Origin: Astrothelium macrocarpum
Lineage: Eukaryota > Ascomycota > Dothideomycetes > Trypetheliales > Trypetheliaceae
Length of the DNA: 64,000 bases
Reading direction: 5' to 3'
Assembly: GCA_021030915.1 (NCBI GenBank)
Contig: JAGEMR010000073.1
Location: 1 to 64,000 of the forward strand
Within the stretch, counting starts at the first letter, position 1; the number at the start of each line of letters is the position of its first letter. Below are positions 11,198 through 22,387 of this stretch, one piece after another. A program made the translations under genes and the position numbers. Below the pieces are notes generated by a model, which saw only the letters and a list, made by a program, of their open reading frames with translations, was not told where the DNA came from and searched no databases.

Positions 11198-11752
11198 GTT
11201 AATGATACGATTAACCTTGTCGAAAAGGAGCGATACTCAGTATTGACATTGTATAGACGCTAAAATTAGTCAAAATAGAGTCCCTTGTGTCATGCATTCC
11301 CACTAATGAAAGGGATGGGGGTGAAAATTCTAGATCCTGGGGCTACGGCTAGGCAAAAGTTTGATTGAAAGCTTGGAGATTTGGAGAGATACAAGCCGTT
11401 TAGGCTTGCTCTCCTTCTGTCATGAAGATCGGCATTACCTGTACGAATCTGACATGCTCGTATTGTTCTTCCGAAACGACAGACCTGGGCTCGAAAATGC
11501 TTTGGCCGACGGACATTGACGATCGACAGACGCGTCTCACACGCATCGTCAAGCTCCGGAATAAGGTGTGGTCCAAGCGCATGACGTTTCTTGCCGATCT
11601 GGCTCTTGCCTTTGCACAACACAACAGCACCATCCATGACATCCTCGGCCTGATCAATGCCCTTTCCATTTCATTGTTTATGACCTTTCTGCTACTCTCT
11701 TTGGTTTTAACCTTCGCTTTATACGTTCGATCACGTCGCTATACTTTCCATT
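11198..11752. promoter_or_regulatory. Divergent promoter region (TFIIIC subunit / RING-CH gene)
   Basis: 555 bases between the two divergent starts. It contains a 129-codon ATG frame (11422-11808, + strand) that ends in a hydrophobic stretch and overlaps the RING-CH start in another frame. That frame is either chance, a long upstream ORF, or an unrecognised exon. No TATA box stands out. Confidence 0.4.
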
Positions 11753-13384
11753 ATGGCGTCCGTTCCTCCTCGGCCAGCTCCTTCACAACGAAGATCATCC
11801 CCCTCTGAGCAGACTTCTAATCCTTCTGCCAGTCTCTCCCGCACTCCGAGCCATGATATCACGACTGCATCTCTAGACTCACAGACTGTCCTCCTGAATA
11901 ATCCTGAATCGCAACTACAGGATCCAAAGCCGACCAGTGAGCAAGCAAGCACCTCAAATTCGCATCCAACCGAGAACGAAGATGTTCGAAAATGCTGGAT
12001 ATGTATCGGTGATGAAACTGAAGATACACCCACGACTGGACTTTGGAGAAGTCCCTGCCCTTGCGCACTGACAGCTCACGAGTCTTGTCTATTGGACTGG
12101 GTCGCGGACATGGAAGCCCCTTCGTCCAGTAGGAACACTGTCACCTCATCAAAAGTGCAGTGTCCGCAGTGCAAGAACGAGATTGTCCTTTCGAGGCCAC
12201 GAAGTCTAATAGTAGAGGGCGTGAATTTGCTTGAGCGAGCGGCAGGTTTAGTGGTTGCACCAGGCGTTGTCATGGTATTGGGCTACACAATCAACCAGGC
12301 CTGCGAAACTCATGGCATCAACACAATCTACTCGATCTTCGGACCAGATGATGGAGACCGCATATTGGGGCCAATCTTGAACAGGAAACCCATGCTCACT
12401 GGCTTTCGAGGATCTCTATTGAACCACGCCCAGGATATCGCCCGTGGTTTCTGGCAGAATTGGCGACTAGACATAGGAGTGCCACTCATCCCTATCATTC
12501 TGATCTTGTCTCGCGTGCGTTTCGCCGATAACCTCCTCCCTATCCTTCCCGTCATGTTCTTCGCTACTCAAGCAGACACACCGGACTCCATGGATCTCTC
12601 ACAGTGGCCGCCAAGCGCAGCTCTTTCTTTTGCTGTGCTACCATACCTAAGGGCAATGTACAACACTTACTATGATCGGATCTGGGCAAAGAAAGAACGC
12701 GAGTGGATCAAGCAAGTTCAACCTCGACTTGGGCAAGAAAATAATGAAAATGAAAACGGGAATGATGATCCAGCGCCTCACGAGAATGAAGATGTACTCG
12801 AAATCGATTTGGGTGTAGAAGATGATGATGAAGGTGGCGGCGTCGGTCTTTTTGATGGCTGGAACGCTCGTGGCGCTGCAGAAGAAGTCCAGCAGCAAGA
12901 TCCACCGAACCCACGGCCTGACGGTGTAGGAGGTCAAGCTGGTGCCGCGAGAAACCAACAGAATCCCCAGGCCCAACAGAATCAACAGGATGGCAATAAC
13001 AATCGTCCTCGGCGTCGCGAACAGCGTCTTCGCATGTCTCTCGTCTCTATCGCCACCCAACTCATGGGCGCCCTGGTCTTTCCTACCGTCTCCTCTACCG
13101 TCGGCGAGCTGTTGCGTCTCTCGCTTACGCAAAGTTCCCTTACTCGCAGCTGGGTCACTGCACCGATGGTTGCTGGGAAGCCAAAGCCCACAGGACTATT
13201 GCAACTGCGGTGGGCAAGGAGTCTGGTAGGTGGCTGCGTGTTCGTGGTTGTGAGAGATGCAGTCATGCTGTACGCAAGATGGAAGCAGGCGAAAGCACAC
13301 AAGGAGAGGAGGATATTGGATTACGAGGAATTGGTGAGGAAAGGATTGGTCAAGGATAAGGCTAAAAGGAAGACCAAGGGATAA
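11753..13384 (+). CDS. RING-CH (MARCH-type) membrane E3 ubiquitin ligase
   Basis: Intronless 543-aa protein. A RING-CH (C4HC3) finger occupies about residues 81-139: CWICIGDE, then CPCALTAHESCLLDW, then a basic linker and CPQCKNE. The Ser/Thr-rich N-terminus is disordered. After the finger come several hydrophobic segments (about 155-175 GLVVAPGVVMVLGYTI, 240-275, 290-305 and 490-510). Between them is an acidic, Gln/Asn-rich linker (residues about 330-425). Finger-first plus membrane segments is the layout of MARCH5-like ligases in the mitochondrial or ER membrane; which membrane cannot be told here. The ligase would transfer ubiquitin from an E2 to membrane-protein substrates. The C-terminus is strongly basic (KDKAKRKTKG). 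Confidence 0.8.
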   Translation: MASVPPRPAPSQRRSSPSEQTSNPSASLSRTPSHDITTASLDSQTVLLNNPESQLQDPKPTSEQASTSNSHPTENEDVRKCWICIGDETEDTPTTGLWRSPCPCALTAHESCLLDWVADMEAPSSSRNTVTSSKVQCPQCKNEIVLSRPRSLIVEGVNLLERAAGLVVAPGVVMVLGYTINQACETHGINTIYSIFGPDDGDRILGPILNRKPMLTGFRGSLLNHAQDIARGFWQNWRLDIGVPLIPIILILSRVRFADNLLPILPVMFFATQADTPDSMDLSQWPPSAALSFAVLPYLRAMYNTYYDRIWAKKEREWIKQVQPRLGQENNENENGNDDPAPHENEDVLEIDLGVEDDDEGGGVGLFDGWNARGAAEEVQQQDPPNPRPDGVGGQAGAARNQQNPQAQQNQQDGNNNRPRRREQRLRMSLVSIATQLMGALVFPTVSSTVGELLRLSLTQSSLTRSWVTAPMVAGKPKPTGLLQLRWARSLVGGCVFVVVRDAVMLYARWKQAKAHKERRILDYEELVRKGLVKDKAKRKTKG

Positions 13385-14388
13385 GAAGTCGACTTAACGA
13401 GACCACGAGAGGTAATGGTGCTCTGGAGTTTGGCAAGGCAACTTACCGATACCCACTTTACCCGGCATAGCTTTCTTCTTATTCGTAGACTTTATGAAAG
13501 TGATTTCGAATAGTGTAGGTAAGCTAACTCTGATGATCAAGATTTCGTTGCCGTTGCTATTGTCGCCAGATTTCTACGCACTGTAGATGATCTGATCACT
13601 ACTACTGAGAAGATTGCTACTTGCTATGCAACTGATCACTGGTCGTCTTTACCAGACTCTATTCTCTTGAATTCGTTATCAGATTCCTTGGTTCTAAACA
13701 CTATTCTTGTTGAATCCTTGCCACCACATATGTCGCTCAATCACCACTATCCTTTTGTCACCACTATCCTTTTGTCACCACTATCCTTTTATCACCACTA
13801 TCCCTTAATTACCACTATCCCTTTATCACCAACATCCCTCTATCACCACTATCCTTCTATCACCACTATCCCTCTATCACCATTATCCCTCTGCCCGTTA
13901 CTGCTGGGTTCAGTAACACTGAAATCACTGATCCTGCTATATCATATGGTATATCAAGATTCATTGTGCAAAGGGAACTAAGCCAAGTTAATGAGGATCT
14001 GGACATAGAGGATATTGTCAGATTGTCGAACCCGGAGGTATTAGTCGAAGCATGAAGTGTTGAATTATTTGAATGCACGAATGCATCAAGAAATAAGGTG
14101 CTCATTACTGGCGGCAAAACCACAAAAATAATGTTCTTTTTAACTTACAGAATTCCTGGAAAGACACCGGCAACCATCCTCCCGCATGCGTGCAGTACGG
14201 CTAATATGTACCTGGATATCCACTTATTCAGTCACTCCACCGTGCCTCATGTCACTTCTCTCACCTGCACCTCGATTACACATCTCACCCATTGCCAACT
14301 GCGCAGCTTAAGAGTAATCTGCGAATAAGACAGTCTCCAGTAGCCTAAGAAGTATAACCTTCGTGCTTATTCCATATTATTGCCTTCG
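13385..14388. other. Intergenic region with a minisatellite
   Basis: About 1 kb between the RING-CH and P450 genes. Apart from the tandem repeat at 13735-13895 (separate entry) there is no coding frame or RNA gene I can support. Presumed P450 promoter at the right end. Confidence 0.45.
13735..13895. repeat. Minisatellite, about 16-17-bp unit, roughly nine copies
   Basis: Tandem array of a pyrimidine-rich unit resembling ATCACCACTATCCCTT, with copies varying in the last four bases (CTTTTG, CCTTTA, CCTCTA). Strand asymmetry is strong: the + strand is almost free of G. The copies are imperfect, and their spacing shifts between 16 and 17 bases, so it is a decaying array. It is not coding in any frame that matches a neighbour. 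Confidence 0.85.
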
Positions 14389-16033
14389 ATGGCAATATCG
14401 GGTCCCATGATGGCCTCGAATACCATGCTTGCAGTTGCGAGCACTATCCTGATGGTAAGTAATGGAACTATAAACATGAATGATCTCTATCTCCACCATT
14501 GATCTGACTTTGTGAACATAGGGATGTGTCTTGCTCGCCGTCAAAAGGATTTATTTCCATTCTCTCTCCAGCTTCCCGGGACCACCGACTTGGGCACTCA
14601 CGCGCCTGCCATACATGCTTGCGTACATGTCGGGCACTCTATCTCACCGATTTCGAGAAATTCACGATCAGTATGGGGATGTTGTACGCATTGCACCCAA
14701 TGAGCTATCCTATATCCGTCCGGATGCTATTTACGAGATATACGGCAAGCGGCCAAACGCTTCCTTCAATACTTTGCCTAAAGATCCCGTGCGCCTGCCA
14801 GGTCCCAAGGCAGGTCGGCCAGCGACAATTCTCAATGCCGACGATGTGGATCATGCGCGCATTCGAAAGCTCTGGTCACATGGTTTTAGCACTCAAGCTC
14901 TTTCGGCCGTCGAACCACTTATGACCTCATACGTAGATAAGATGATTAAGCGTCTTACAGAATTGGCTTGTGAAAAGAAAATGGTCGTGAACTTGCAAGA
15001 ATGGTATGGTTTTTGCATGTTCGACATCATATGCTCCCTTACTTTTGGTGAGGATTTCGGCTGTCTCGAAGAGTTGCGGTACCATGAGTGGGTCTCAATG
15101 CATGTGGATTGGGTCAAAGCAAGGATTCAAATGAATGCTTGTCGTTACTATCCAGCTTTGTTCTTCTTACTCATGAAATTATTGCCCAAGTCCACTCAGG
15201 AAACGATAGCCAAGCACGACGCTTTAACCCAGGAAAAGATACGGAAACGCTTAAACACTCAGACTGACCGCGCAGATTTTCTGAATCATCTCCTAAAGAG
15301 TAAAGGTGGCATGATAGAAAAGGAATTCGAGAATAACGCTGAACTGTTGATCTTGGCAGGTAGCCACACAGTGCAGACGACTTTGACTGGGACCACGCTT
15401 CGTCTTCTCCAGAATCCAGATGCTTTGCGGAAGGCGGAAAACGAGGTACGCTCTGCGTTTTCCTCTGAACGAGATATCAGCGTGAAGGCTCTACTTGAAC
15501 TGCCGTATCTACGTGCAGTCATCCTGGAGGGAATGAGGTTGACAGCGCCAGTACCTACGGGACTAGGAAGGATGATTCCTGAGGGTGGATCCATCATCTG
15601 CGGAGAGACTCTCCCTGCGAATGTAAGTCTTATGAAGCTTATGATAATGGTTCAAGCTCACACTGCAACGATATAGACTGTAGTCTCGTATCAGTCCTGG
15701 GTTGCGTATACATCTCCCTTGAATTTTGGCGAACCCAACAAGTTTATCCCTGAGCGCTGGATGGAAGCGAAAGACGCGCAGCCTGGACAATTATCGAGGC
15801 ATGATTTCCCTGACGACAAGCTAGATGCAATGCAACCGTTTTCTCAAGGACCTCGAGACTGCCTTGGGCGGAACTTTGCTCGGGCAGAGATGCATCTAAT
15901 TTTGGGGCGTATGCTCTACAAGTTCAATTTGAAAGCAGGGTCCAGGAAGTTGGAGCATTTTGTATGGGAGAATCAACGTATATATGCTATATGGGAAAGC
16001 TCACCACTTCCGGTTTCTTTGAGTCTGGCATGA
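14389..16033 (+). CDS. Cytochrome P450 monooxygenase
   Basis: Three exons: 14389-14454, 14522-15622 and 15677-16033, about 507 aa; introns of 67 and 54 nt. ATG 14389 and 14407 are both in frame. The first exon plus the start of the second form an N-terminal membrane anchor, then the proline hinge FPGPPTWALTRLP. Other marks are the C-helix (HARIRKLWSHGFS), the K-helix ExxR (EGMR near residue 360), the PERW motif and the haem loop FSQGPRDCLGRN with the axial Cys near residue 450. The I-helix reads AGSHTVQTT, where AG(S)(E/D)TT is usual, so both the acid and the second Thr of the oxygen-activation pair are replaced. The sequence resembles the fungal CYP65/isotrichodermin C-15 hydroxylase-like group, a resemblance from memory only. 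Endoplasmic-reticulum oxidase of unknown substrate. Confidence 0.85.
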
Positions 16034-16932
16034 GTCGGCCTTGGCAGTCGAACTAGGCGGGTTCATCTAGTCCAGTCACAGACTCAAGCTTCCTGGTTTG
16101 CAATAAAACAGTAGTGGCCTCGAAAGCGGTGTAGGAATGGATAGAGGGCATTTTGAGTGAGTTTTCTTTAGTACACTTGCATTCCAGGAACACCCAAGGA
16201 TTTTGTAGCTTCGAATTATTGAAATTAATCCAATATTCATCGGAGATATGCATGTCTGTTCAGGTGTACGTATGAACATGGCAGATCGGTGGAGCTGCAC
16301 AGCCGTGTGGTCGGTTTGGAGGTTAAGTACCTATTGTACTTGTCCCAATACGCTAGAAGACCAAGGTGGCAACGACATTGCCATCGGCTCTGCCGATGAC
16401 TTAGTCTGGTCTCAACAGTAGCTCGGTCTGAACCTTGCCGTGCCGACTTCGAGTTCATGAGGGAATTTGGGATTGCAAATCGTACATTGACGATAGAGTA
16501 AGAGGTCGTTTTCATTACGGGTGCCGTTTTTTCGAGGATGAACCTGCGGAGATGAAAGCCAGCTTCACACGTGGCATCTCCTTGACGGAGATGCGATGAA
16601 GATTAGGACCATGCAGAAAATCGTATGACTTAAATAAAGCCCAGACTAGCTTGAGTAGAGAATGCAACAGTCCTGCATGGAGCTGAAACAAGCTCTCGGA
16701 ACTCGAGTTGCATTGATTCAAACAACAAAACTTAGACTAAAATCTTGTTCCTTTCGTGCGCGACTATGCAAATTCTCAAGTAGATAAGACTCGGTCGAAC
16801 AAGCACTGTCGACGTGTGGGAGTAAGTTTTTTTTTTTTTTTTGAACGTCAACTGTTTTCACCGAACGGCAACCACAGTTCGGCAGAGAATTTTTCACCAA
16901 ACGTAACCTCTTCGATCCAAACTTTCCATCAC
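16034..16932. other. Intergenic, no gene seen
   Basis: About 900 bases between the P450 and HAD genes. A T16 homopolymer lies at about 16827-16842, some 90 bases before the HAD start. Short open frames on the minus strand have no ATG-plus-motif support. Confidence 0.45.
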
Positions 16933-18076
16933 ATGACAGCATTGATGCAACCACGAAAGAATTTCAAGAAGAATATTTTGCTTTGCTTCGACGCCTTTGG
17001 GACTCTGTTCGCCCCGAAAGCCCCAATCGCTGAGCAATACGTTGAAATAGCCCGTCAGCATGGGTTGTCTGGATTTAGCAACGATCAAGTGCAAGCTGCA
17101 TTCAAAAAAGGTGCAATGGCTTTTGATTGTCTAATTAGAATTTGAATTTCGCTAATGCTACGTATAGCCTTTAAAGAGGAGTCTAAGGAGAGGCCGAATT
17201 ATGGCAAAGCCGTGGGTATGGCAGCTCCGGAATGGTGGGGAAATGTAAGTGTTCCAATAATAAAACAATTCATCTGTACCAATGAAATTTGCCATCGATC
17301 TCCTTGGAGATTTTCAAGTCATCATTTATTTCACATCACTCTTCTATCACAGTACTCATCAAATATCACAGATAATTAAGAAAACATTTCAACCTTTCGC
17401 CAGAGATGGCTCGCTCCCATCGGGACTCATTCCGGATCTGATTACTCGGTTTTCGAGCAAGGATGGCTACAAACTATTTCCAGACGTTCTTCCGTTCTTT
17501 GAAAAATTGAGAGTGATCAAGAAGGAAAGTGGCCGCGACCGAGATATCTGGCCATGGCAGAGAACGATTATAGGCATAGTAACCAACTCCGACGATCGAG
17601 TGCCTTTCATCTTAGAGTCTTTCGGTCTCAAAGTAGGACCTCGCTTCCATCCAACAACAGGTTTCGTGCAAGGGGAAGCCAGAGTCGACGTCGACATCGA
17701 CTTTGTAGTACTCAGTTACGACGTCGGACAGGAAAAACCGCATCCTGATATTTTCCACGCTGCTAGCACAGCTGCTCAGGCCCTCGCTGCGGATCAATTC
17801 AACGATAAATTTGACATGCTTTACGTTGGGGATGAGGTTGAGAAAGACGTCGTAGGAGCTTTGAATGCTGGCTGGGATGCCGTACTTGTTGACAGAGAGG
17901 GCAGTCACCCAGCTAGTGAGCAAGGAACACGCGCCAGTATTGAGACAGGCACAGGAGAATCTTCTCCTTCAACCAGCGTTGCGATTATAAAAGACATTGG
18001 CGTTATTGGACCCCGTCTAATGGCCCTTCAGCAAGAAGCCGAAACGACTTTGCCTCTCAAAATTCAGAGAGAGTAA
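16933..18076 (+). CDS. HAD-superfamily hydrolase (HDHD3/YMR130W-like)
   Basis: Three exons: 16933-17110, 17168-17244 and 17372-18076, about 319 aa; introns 57 and 127 nt with matching phases. The four HAD motifs are visible: motif I as FDAFGTLF (nucleophile Asp near residue 18, DxFGT form), motif II as VTNSDDR, motif III Lys in GQEKPHPDIF, and motif IV YVGDEVEKD. Between motifs I and II a helical cap includes SKERPNYGK and WWGNIIKKTF, which is how the fungal relatives of human HDHD3 read. The enzyme is probably a Mg-dependent phosphatase of unknown substrate. An acidic-linker insertion (about residues 270-295, SIETGTGESSPSTS) near the C-terminus looks lineage-specific. It is convergent with the next gene, with only 49 bases between stop codons. 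Confidence 0.8.
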
Positions 18077-18125
18077 GGCGGCAAGGTGGGCAGAAAGCTC
18101 ATTTGTCACGAAGTCCTCCTCGTTT

Positions 18126-19608
18126 CTACCGTCTTAATGCCAGAATCTCAGCAAGCTTCACCTCTCCTTTACCGCCCCAACCAGCGGGCCCGTTCTCAAC
18201 GTCTGGTCGCACCCTCACATACCAGCCCCATGCTCTGCGGTCAAGCTCTGTTGGCTCCAAATGGGTTGCCCAGGACTGATACAACATATCGAGTGCGGAA
18301 AGCAGTGAGCCGAGATTCTGTTCTTTATCCGCTGCAACTTGGGCTCCTGACCGCTTCTTCTTCGCTTCGGCATTGTTCGTAGGTGATGGAGCAGTGTCAA
18401 ACGAGCGAAGAAGATATGTCCGAGCCGATTGCGCGGTGTGGATAGGCATTTGACCTCCATTCCTGCTGGACTTCTTCAATGCTTCAAGGTCTAGTCCCCA
18501 CAAAGCTGGCTCGTCTTCTTCATCATTTTCGGCAGTCGCAGTGCTCTCGGCTTCCTTCGTTTCGATGTCTTCGGAGCTCTTTTTCCACTTGTAATCCGGC
18601 CGCTTCATGACTCTGATGTCTCTCCCCATAACCTTGACTACAGGTTGGCCTTCACCCCAACCTTCATCTTCAGCAGCCTTTCCGGTTTCAATACCGAGAC
18701 TGATGGCTTTGCTCTTGCTATTGGCGCTGACTACTGCTTGAGCCAAGCTGAGCCTGCTGGATAGAGGCTGGTCTGGCATGGTATATTTTAGTAAGTTCAC
18801 AGCGAACGCAAGCACGAGAGGCGCTCGATTGGTGTAGAGTACGACTTTATCTAGCTCCTTTTCGTTGGCTTTTGAACTTGGCAAAGCTAGGGATGACTCG
18901 ATCTCGGTTGGACTGGGGGGTTGATCTGATCCATTTTTCTGCTTTTGCTTCTTCCTAGATGGCGTTTCGAGGTCTGCACTTGACGATGCTCGCTTTCTCG
19001 ATATACGCTTGGCAGCATTGAAGACTTGCTTCGCTTGTTTTGGATCTTGGAAAATGGATTGGACTTCTTCGAGTGTGGATTTGGAAATCTCTTCCGGGCT
19101 AAAGAAGATGCATTAGTAAAACGTGTAATGTAGTCAAGAGAGTTGCGGGCTGAAATGGACCAAGACTGTACAGCAAACGAACGACAATAAAACGTTTGTT
19201 TCGTGAGCGTAGACTACGTGACTGTGCCTGATATATGGTTCTATTGCCAAAAAGAAAGATTGAGGCTATGCAAACACCATTAAATAGATTGATTCTGATG
19301 TTCATATGTAATTGCATAAATCGGGTCTCGCTAGGAGGCTCCTTCAAGTCGGGATGCTCTGGAGACGAAGACTGGAACGAAGTCTGATAGAATCACGCGA
19401 TCGATGATACTATTTAGAAACGGAAGATTTCGGTGTCCACACATTCGAAAATTGGAGATGAATCCTAGATAAGGGATTACCTTTTCAGCCAGTTTGTTAG
19501 TCCGGCGTTCTTCAGATCCTTCATTTTTTCTACACTGGCTAACGGCGGAATTTTTGCATCTCGGGTAAGAAATAGCAACAGCGCTGAGGCTCCTCCGGCT
19601 TGTGCCAT
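18126..19608 (-). CDS. Conserved fungal protein of unknown function (366 aa)
   Basis: Two exons on the minus strand: 19608-19481 and 19098-18126, joined by a 382-nt intron whose phase-2 donor (AAAAG/GTAATC) and acceptor (TACTAAT branch, CTTTAG) restore frame. The N-terminus MAQAGGASALLLFLTRDAK is followed across the junction by LTNWLKSPEEISKSTLEEVQ and a bipartite basic patch (KRISRKRAS, SRKKQKQK), suggesting nuclear location. The core has NRAPLVLAFAVNLLKYTMPD, SRLSLAQAVVSANSKSKA and VVKVMGRDIRVMKRPDYKW; the C-terminus has WGWYVRVRPDVENG. I remember this pattern from many ascomycete genomes, sometimes loosely annotated as 'impact family', but cannot confirm that name. No catalytic motif is evident. 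It is divergent from SR140, with a 253-bp shared promoter. Confidence 0.65.
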
Positions 19609-19861
19609 GTCTATTTGAGATGATCTCAGATGACACAGAACTGGTAGGCGTGATAAGCTCGTTGGAAGAGAACCAAGACGCGTATGATGTTGACATAGGG
19701 GAGGAGCCTGGGTCAAAAAGTTGGCCTCCTCCGAAGCTCATCCCGCATCTTCATTGCGTTTCGGACTCTCTTCTTTGGTAACTCCCAGGGCAGAGCAACC
19801 CTTCTCTGCACTCTTGACTATCCGTGCCTCCAATCTTATATTGAGCGACCCTCCAATCGAA
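19609..19861. promoter_or_regulatory. Divergent promoter, 253 bp
   Basis: Short region between the start codons of the conserved unknown gene (minus) and SR140 (plus). Such a short spacing between two presumably nuclear housekeeping genes suggests a shared nucleosome-free bidirectional promoter. No named element is evident. Confidence 0.4.
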
Positions 19862-22387
19862 ATGGCGGACCAATCCTCGATAAATGAGTTCCCCAACATC
19901 AGCGACAAGCTCAAAGCGGCCCCGAAGAAATCTGTCTTCGAGCGTCAGAAGGCCGAGGCTGAAGCAAAGCGTCTACGCGAGGAGAAGGAGACTGCTGCTG
20001 TACTCGAGGATTTTGTAAAGTCCTTCGATGATGATGACGACACTTCAGCACCGTCGAAACCTGGAAGATTTGGAGATCATGAATCTTCCAGCGTGGTCGG
20101 ATTGAGAGGTGGAGCGCCGCCAGGAAGTGCTCCACGGAGACACTTTGGCTCTAGCACGTCAAGAATGAGGAACGGACCCGGAAGTCTAGCGCCTGAGCCG
20201 GGATTTTCACGAAAGCGCGGCCCCGACGGATATTTAAAAGAACAGGACAGAGAGCGGGGACTGTTTGCCTTTGAAAACTCATCGACAGGACCAGCGGACG
20301 TTAGCTCTGCTTTCCAGGATGCCGACGATGCAGGCGACAAGATTGAGAACTCCAGGGCGGTCGATAAAGCGGCTCCGAAACCAACAGTCCATCTTTCACT
20401 GTTACCGCCGGGTATGCCGCAGACTGCCATCCAGGCTTTAATTCCCAAAACCTTGCATGTTGATGGGGTCAAAATTTTGCCTCCTTCAGCACCTGGATCT
20501 CAGGAACGAAAATCGATGTCGGCTATTGTTACTTTATCATCACATACGCCTGCAATGGACATTGATGCTGCTGTGAGTCAATTGCAAAATCGCTACCTTG
20601 GTAAAGGATACTACTTGTCTATATCAAGACATCTGTCATCAGCAACACTAGGGGGAAGTCTAGGAACTAATTCACTAATGACTCCTTCCGCCAAACTGCC
20701 CTTTGATGCCAAACCAGTTTTAGGCAGCTCGTACGACTCCCTCAGTCGAGTTCCACCACCTGGAGCAGGTAGGGGCTTTGCTCCCCCTGCTTCATATGCA
20801 CCATCTGGGCTCGGTCAAGTCAATAGGACAACTCCACTTCAGGTCAATGTGACTTTACCATCGGATATCCGACAGTTAAGGCTCATCCATAAAACCATCG
20901 AGAATCTCATCACGTACGGTCCTGAATTCGAAGCCTTATTGATGAGCTGCACTGAAGTACAACGCGATGAAAAATGGGCATGGATTTGGGACGCAAGAAG
21001 TCCTGGAGGCGTATACTATCGATGGAAGCTGTGGGCGATAATGTCCGGATACGAAGATACAATCAATCAAAATCAATACCAACAGCAAGAATTGCAACAA
21101 ATATTTGATGAAGGACCTCTTTGGAGAGCACCCGAAAAATTGCGTTTCGAATATGCCACCCACTTTGACGACTTTGTATCAGATTCGGATTATGACTCTT
21201 CGGAAGAAGAAGAATCAAACGACGAGGGAATTGCAAGCAGATATCGGGATCATCTTGGCGGCGAGACTGCAACTTCTACACACGAGGCTGAAGAAAGGCA
21301 TTACTTGAATCCACTCGAAAAAGCAAAGTTAGTACAACTTCTAGCTCGTCTACCAACATCAACCGCGCGGCTTCGGAGAGGCGATGTTGTGCGGATTTCT
21401 CATTTCGCCATCAGTCACTCCGCAGCTGGAGTTCAAGAGATCATCAATCTCCTTGTCTCAAATGTTGAGACGCCATTCGCATTTACTGGCGCCAAAGCGG
21501 ATCTCAAAACAGACAGCAGCGACCAAGAGAGCGATTCAGATAATGATGTCAATAACTCTGCAGAGAAAGAGAAGGAAGATCCAAGCTCTGCTAAGCTTGT
21601 CGCTCTATATATCATTACAGACTTGCTTAACAGCTGTGCAAATGCTGGAGTGCGGGGCGCCTGGAGATATCGCAATGCCTTTGCGCCCGTGTTTGAGAAG
21701 CGCCAGATATTCGAGAATCTTGGAAGACTGGACAAAATTCTGCAATGGGGTCGTATACGAAGCGAGAAATGGAAGCGAGCCATTGGCGCCGTGTTCAGCA
21801 ATTGGGAGACCAATAGCGTATTTGATTCAGACCGGCTAAAGCATTTTAGGGACGTCTTTGAAAAGCCGCCCATGACGAAGGAAGAGAAAGAGGAAATGGA
21901 GAAGAAAGAAACAGAAGAACAAGAGATGATTAAAGCTAAAAGCAAATGGAAAAGTGTAGAGGAGAATGCACAGGGGAAGGGGGATGCTTCCAAGGATAGT
22001 GTTGACGGACAACCAATGGACGTGGACCGTCCGCAAGCCGAGAAAGCGCAGCACGAGAGGATGGACTCGGACGCGACACCCGTCGTGGCAATAGTGGGTG
22101 ACGAGGTAGATGGGGTTTCCATGGCTGAAGAGGAATTGGCTGAACTGGAATTGATGGAAGACGAGTTGATGGACTTCTTGACTGAAGAGGAGTTTGCGGA
22201 GTTCGAAAATGAGAAGGAAACCCTTGGTGCTGAAGATGATCACACGCAAATTGAAGTCGAGCAACAGGAGCAGCAGAATATTGCTCTGTCAGACAATCCT
22301 CCTGGGTTGGCGGGTGAGTCGGCAGCGACGAGAGCAAAGAGGAATAGACCCAAGGCGGTGGACATGTTCGCGGATGACTTTGACTGA
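19862..22387 (+). CDS. sr140: U2 snRNP-associated SR140-like splicing factor (SURP + CID)
   Basis: Intronless, 841 aa from ATG 19862. The N-terminal helix NEFPNISDKLKAAPKKSVFE with a charged coiled coil and FVKSFDDDD is the SR140 signature. A degenerate RNA-recognition fold spans about residues 175-265. The SURP/SWAP module lies at about residues 339-395 (LRLIHKTIENLITYGPEFEA ... YYRWKLWAI). A CID-like VHS/ENTH fold follows at about 480-640 (LEKAKLVQLLARL ... LYIITDLLNSCANAGV ... WRYRNAFAPVFE). The rest is a long acidic, low-complexity tail with a final RNRPKAVDMFADDFD. Human U2SURP joins U2 snRNP and its CID contacts the RNA polymerase II CTD or splicing partners; here a nuclear splicing role is inferred. 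An in-frame non-ATG extension upstream is ignored. Confidence 0.85.
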   Translation: MADQSSINEFPNISDKLKAAPKKSVFERQKAEAEAKRLREEKETAAVLEDFVKSFDDDDDTSAPSKPGRFGDHESSSVVGLRGGAPPGSAPRRHFGSSTSRMRNGPGSLAPEPGFSRKRGPDGYLKEQDRERGLFAFENSSTGPADVSSAFQDADDAGDKIENSRAVDKAAPKPTVHLSLLPPGMPQTAIQALIPKTLHVDGVKILPPSAPGSQERKSMSAIVTLSSHTPAMDIDAAVSQLQNRYLGKGYYLSISRHLSSATLGGSLGTNSLMTPSAKLPFDAKPVLGSSYDSLSRVPPPGAGRGFAPPASYAPSGLGQVNRTTPLQVNVTLPSDIRQLRLIHKTIENLITYGPEFEALLMSCTEVQRDEKWAWIWDARSPGGVYYRWKLWAIMSGYEDTINQNQYQQQELQQIFDEGPLWRAPEKLRFEYATHFDDFVSDSDYDSSEEEESNDEGIASRYRDHLGGETATSTHEAEERHYLNPLEKAKLVQLLARLPTSTARLRRGDVVRISHFAISHSAAGVQEIINLLVSNVETPFAFTGAKADLKTDSSDQESDSDNDVNNSAEKEKEDPSSAKLVALYIITDLLNSCANAGVRGAWRYRNAFAPVFEKRQIFENLGRLDKILQWGRIRSEKWKRAIGAVFSNWETNSVFDSDRLKHFRDVFEKPPMTKEEKEEMEKKETEEQEMIKAKSKWKSVEENAQGKGDASKDSVDGQPMDVDRPQAEKAQHERMDSDATPVVAIVGDEVDGVSMAEEELAELELMEDELMDFLTEEEFAEFENEKETLGAEDDHTQIEVEQQEQQNIALSDNPPGLAGESAATRAKRNRPKAVDMFADDFD

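Noticed and set aside
13735..13895. Array of short repeats resembling CRISPR
   Set aside because: Units are contiguous with no unique spacers, and the genome is eukaryotic; it is a minisatellite.
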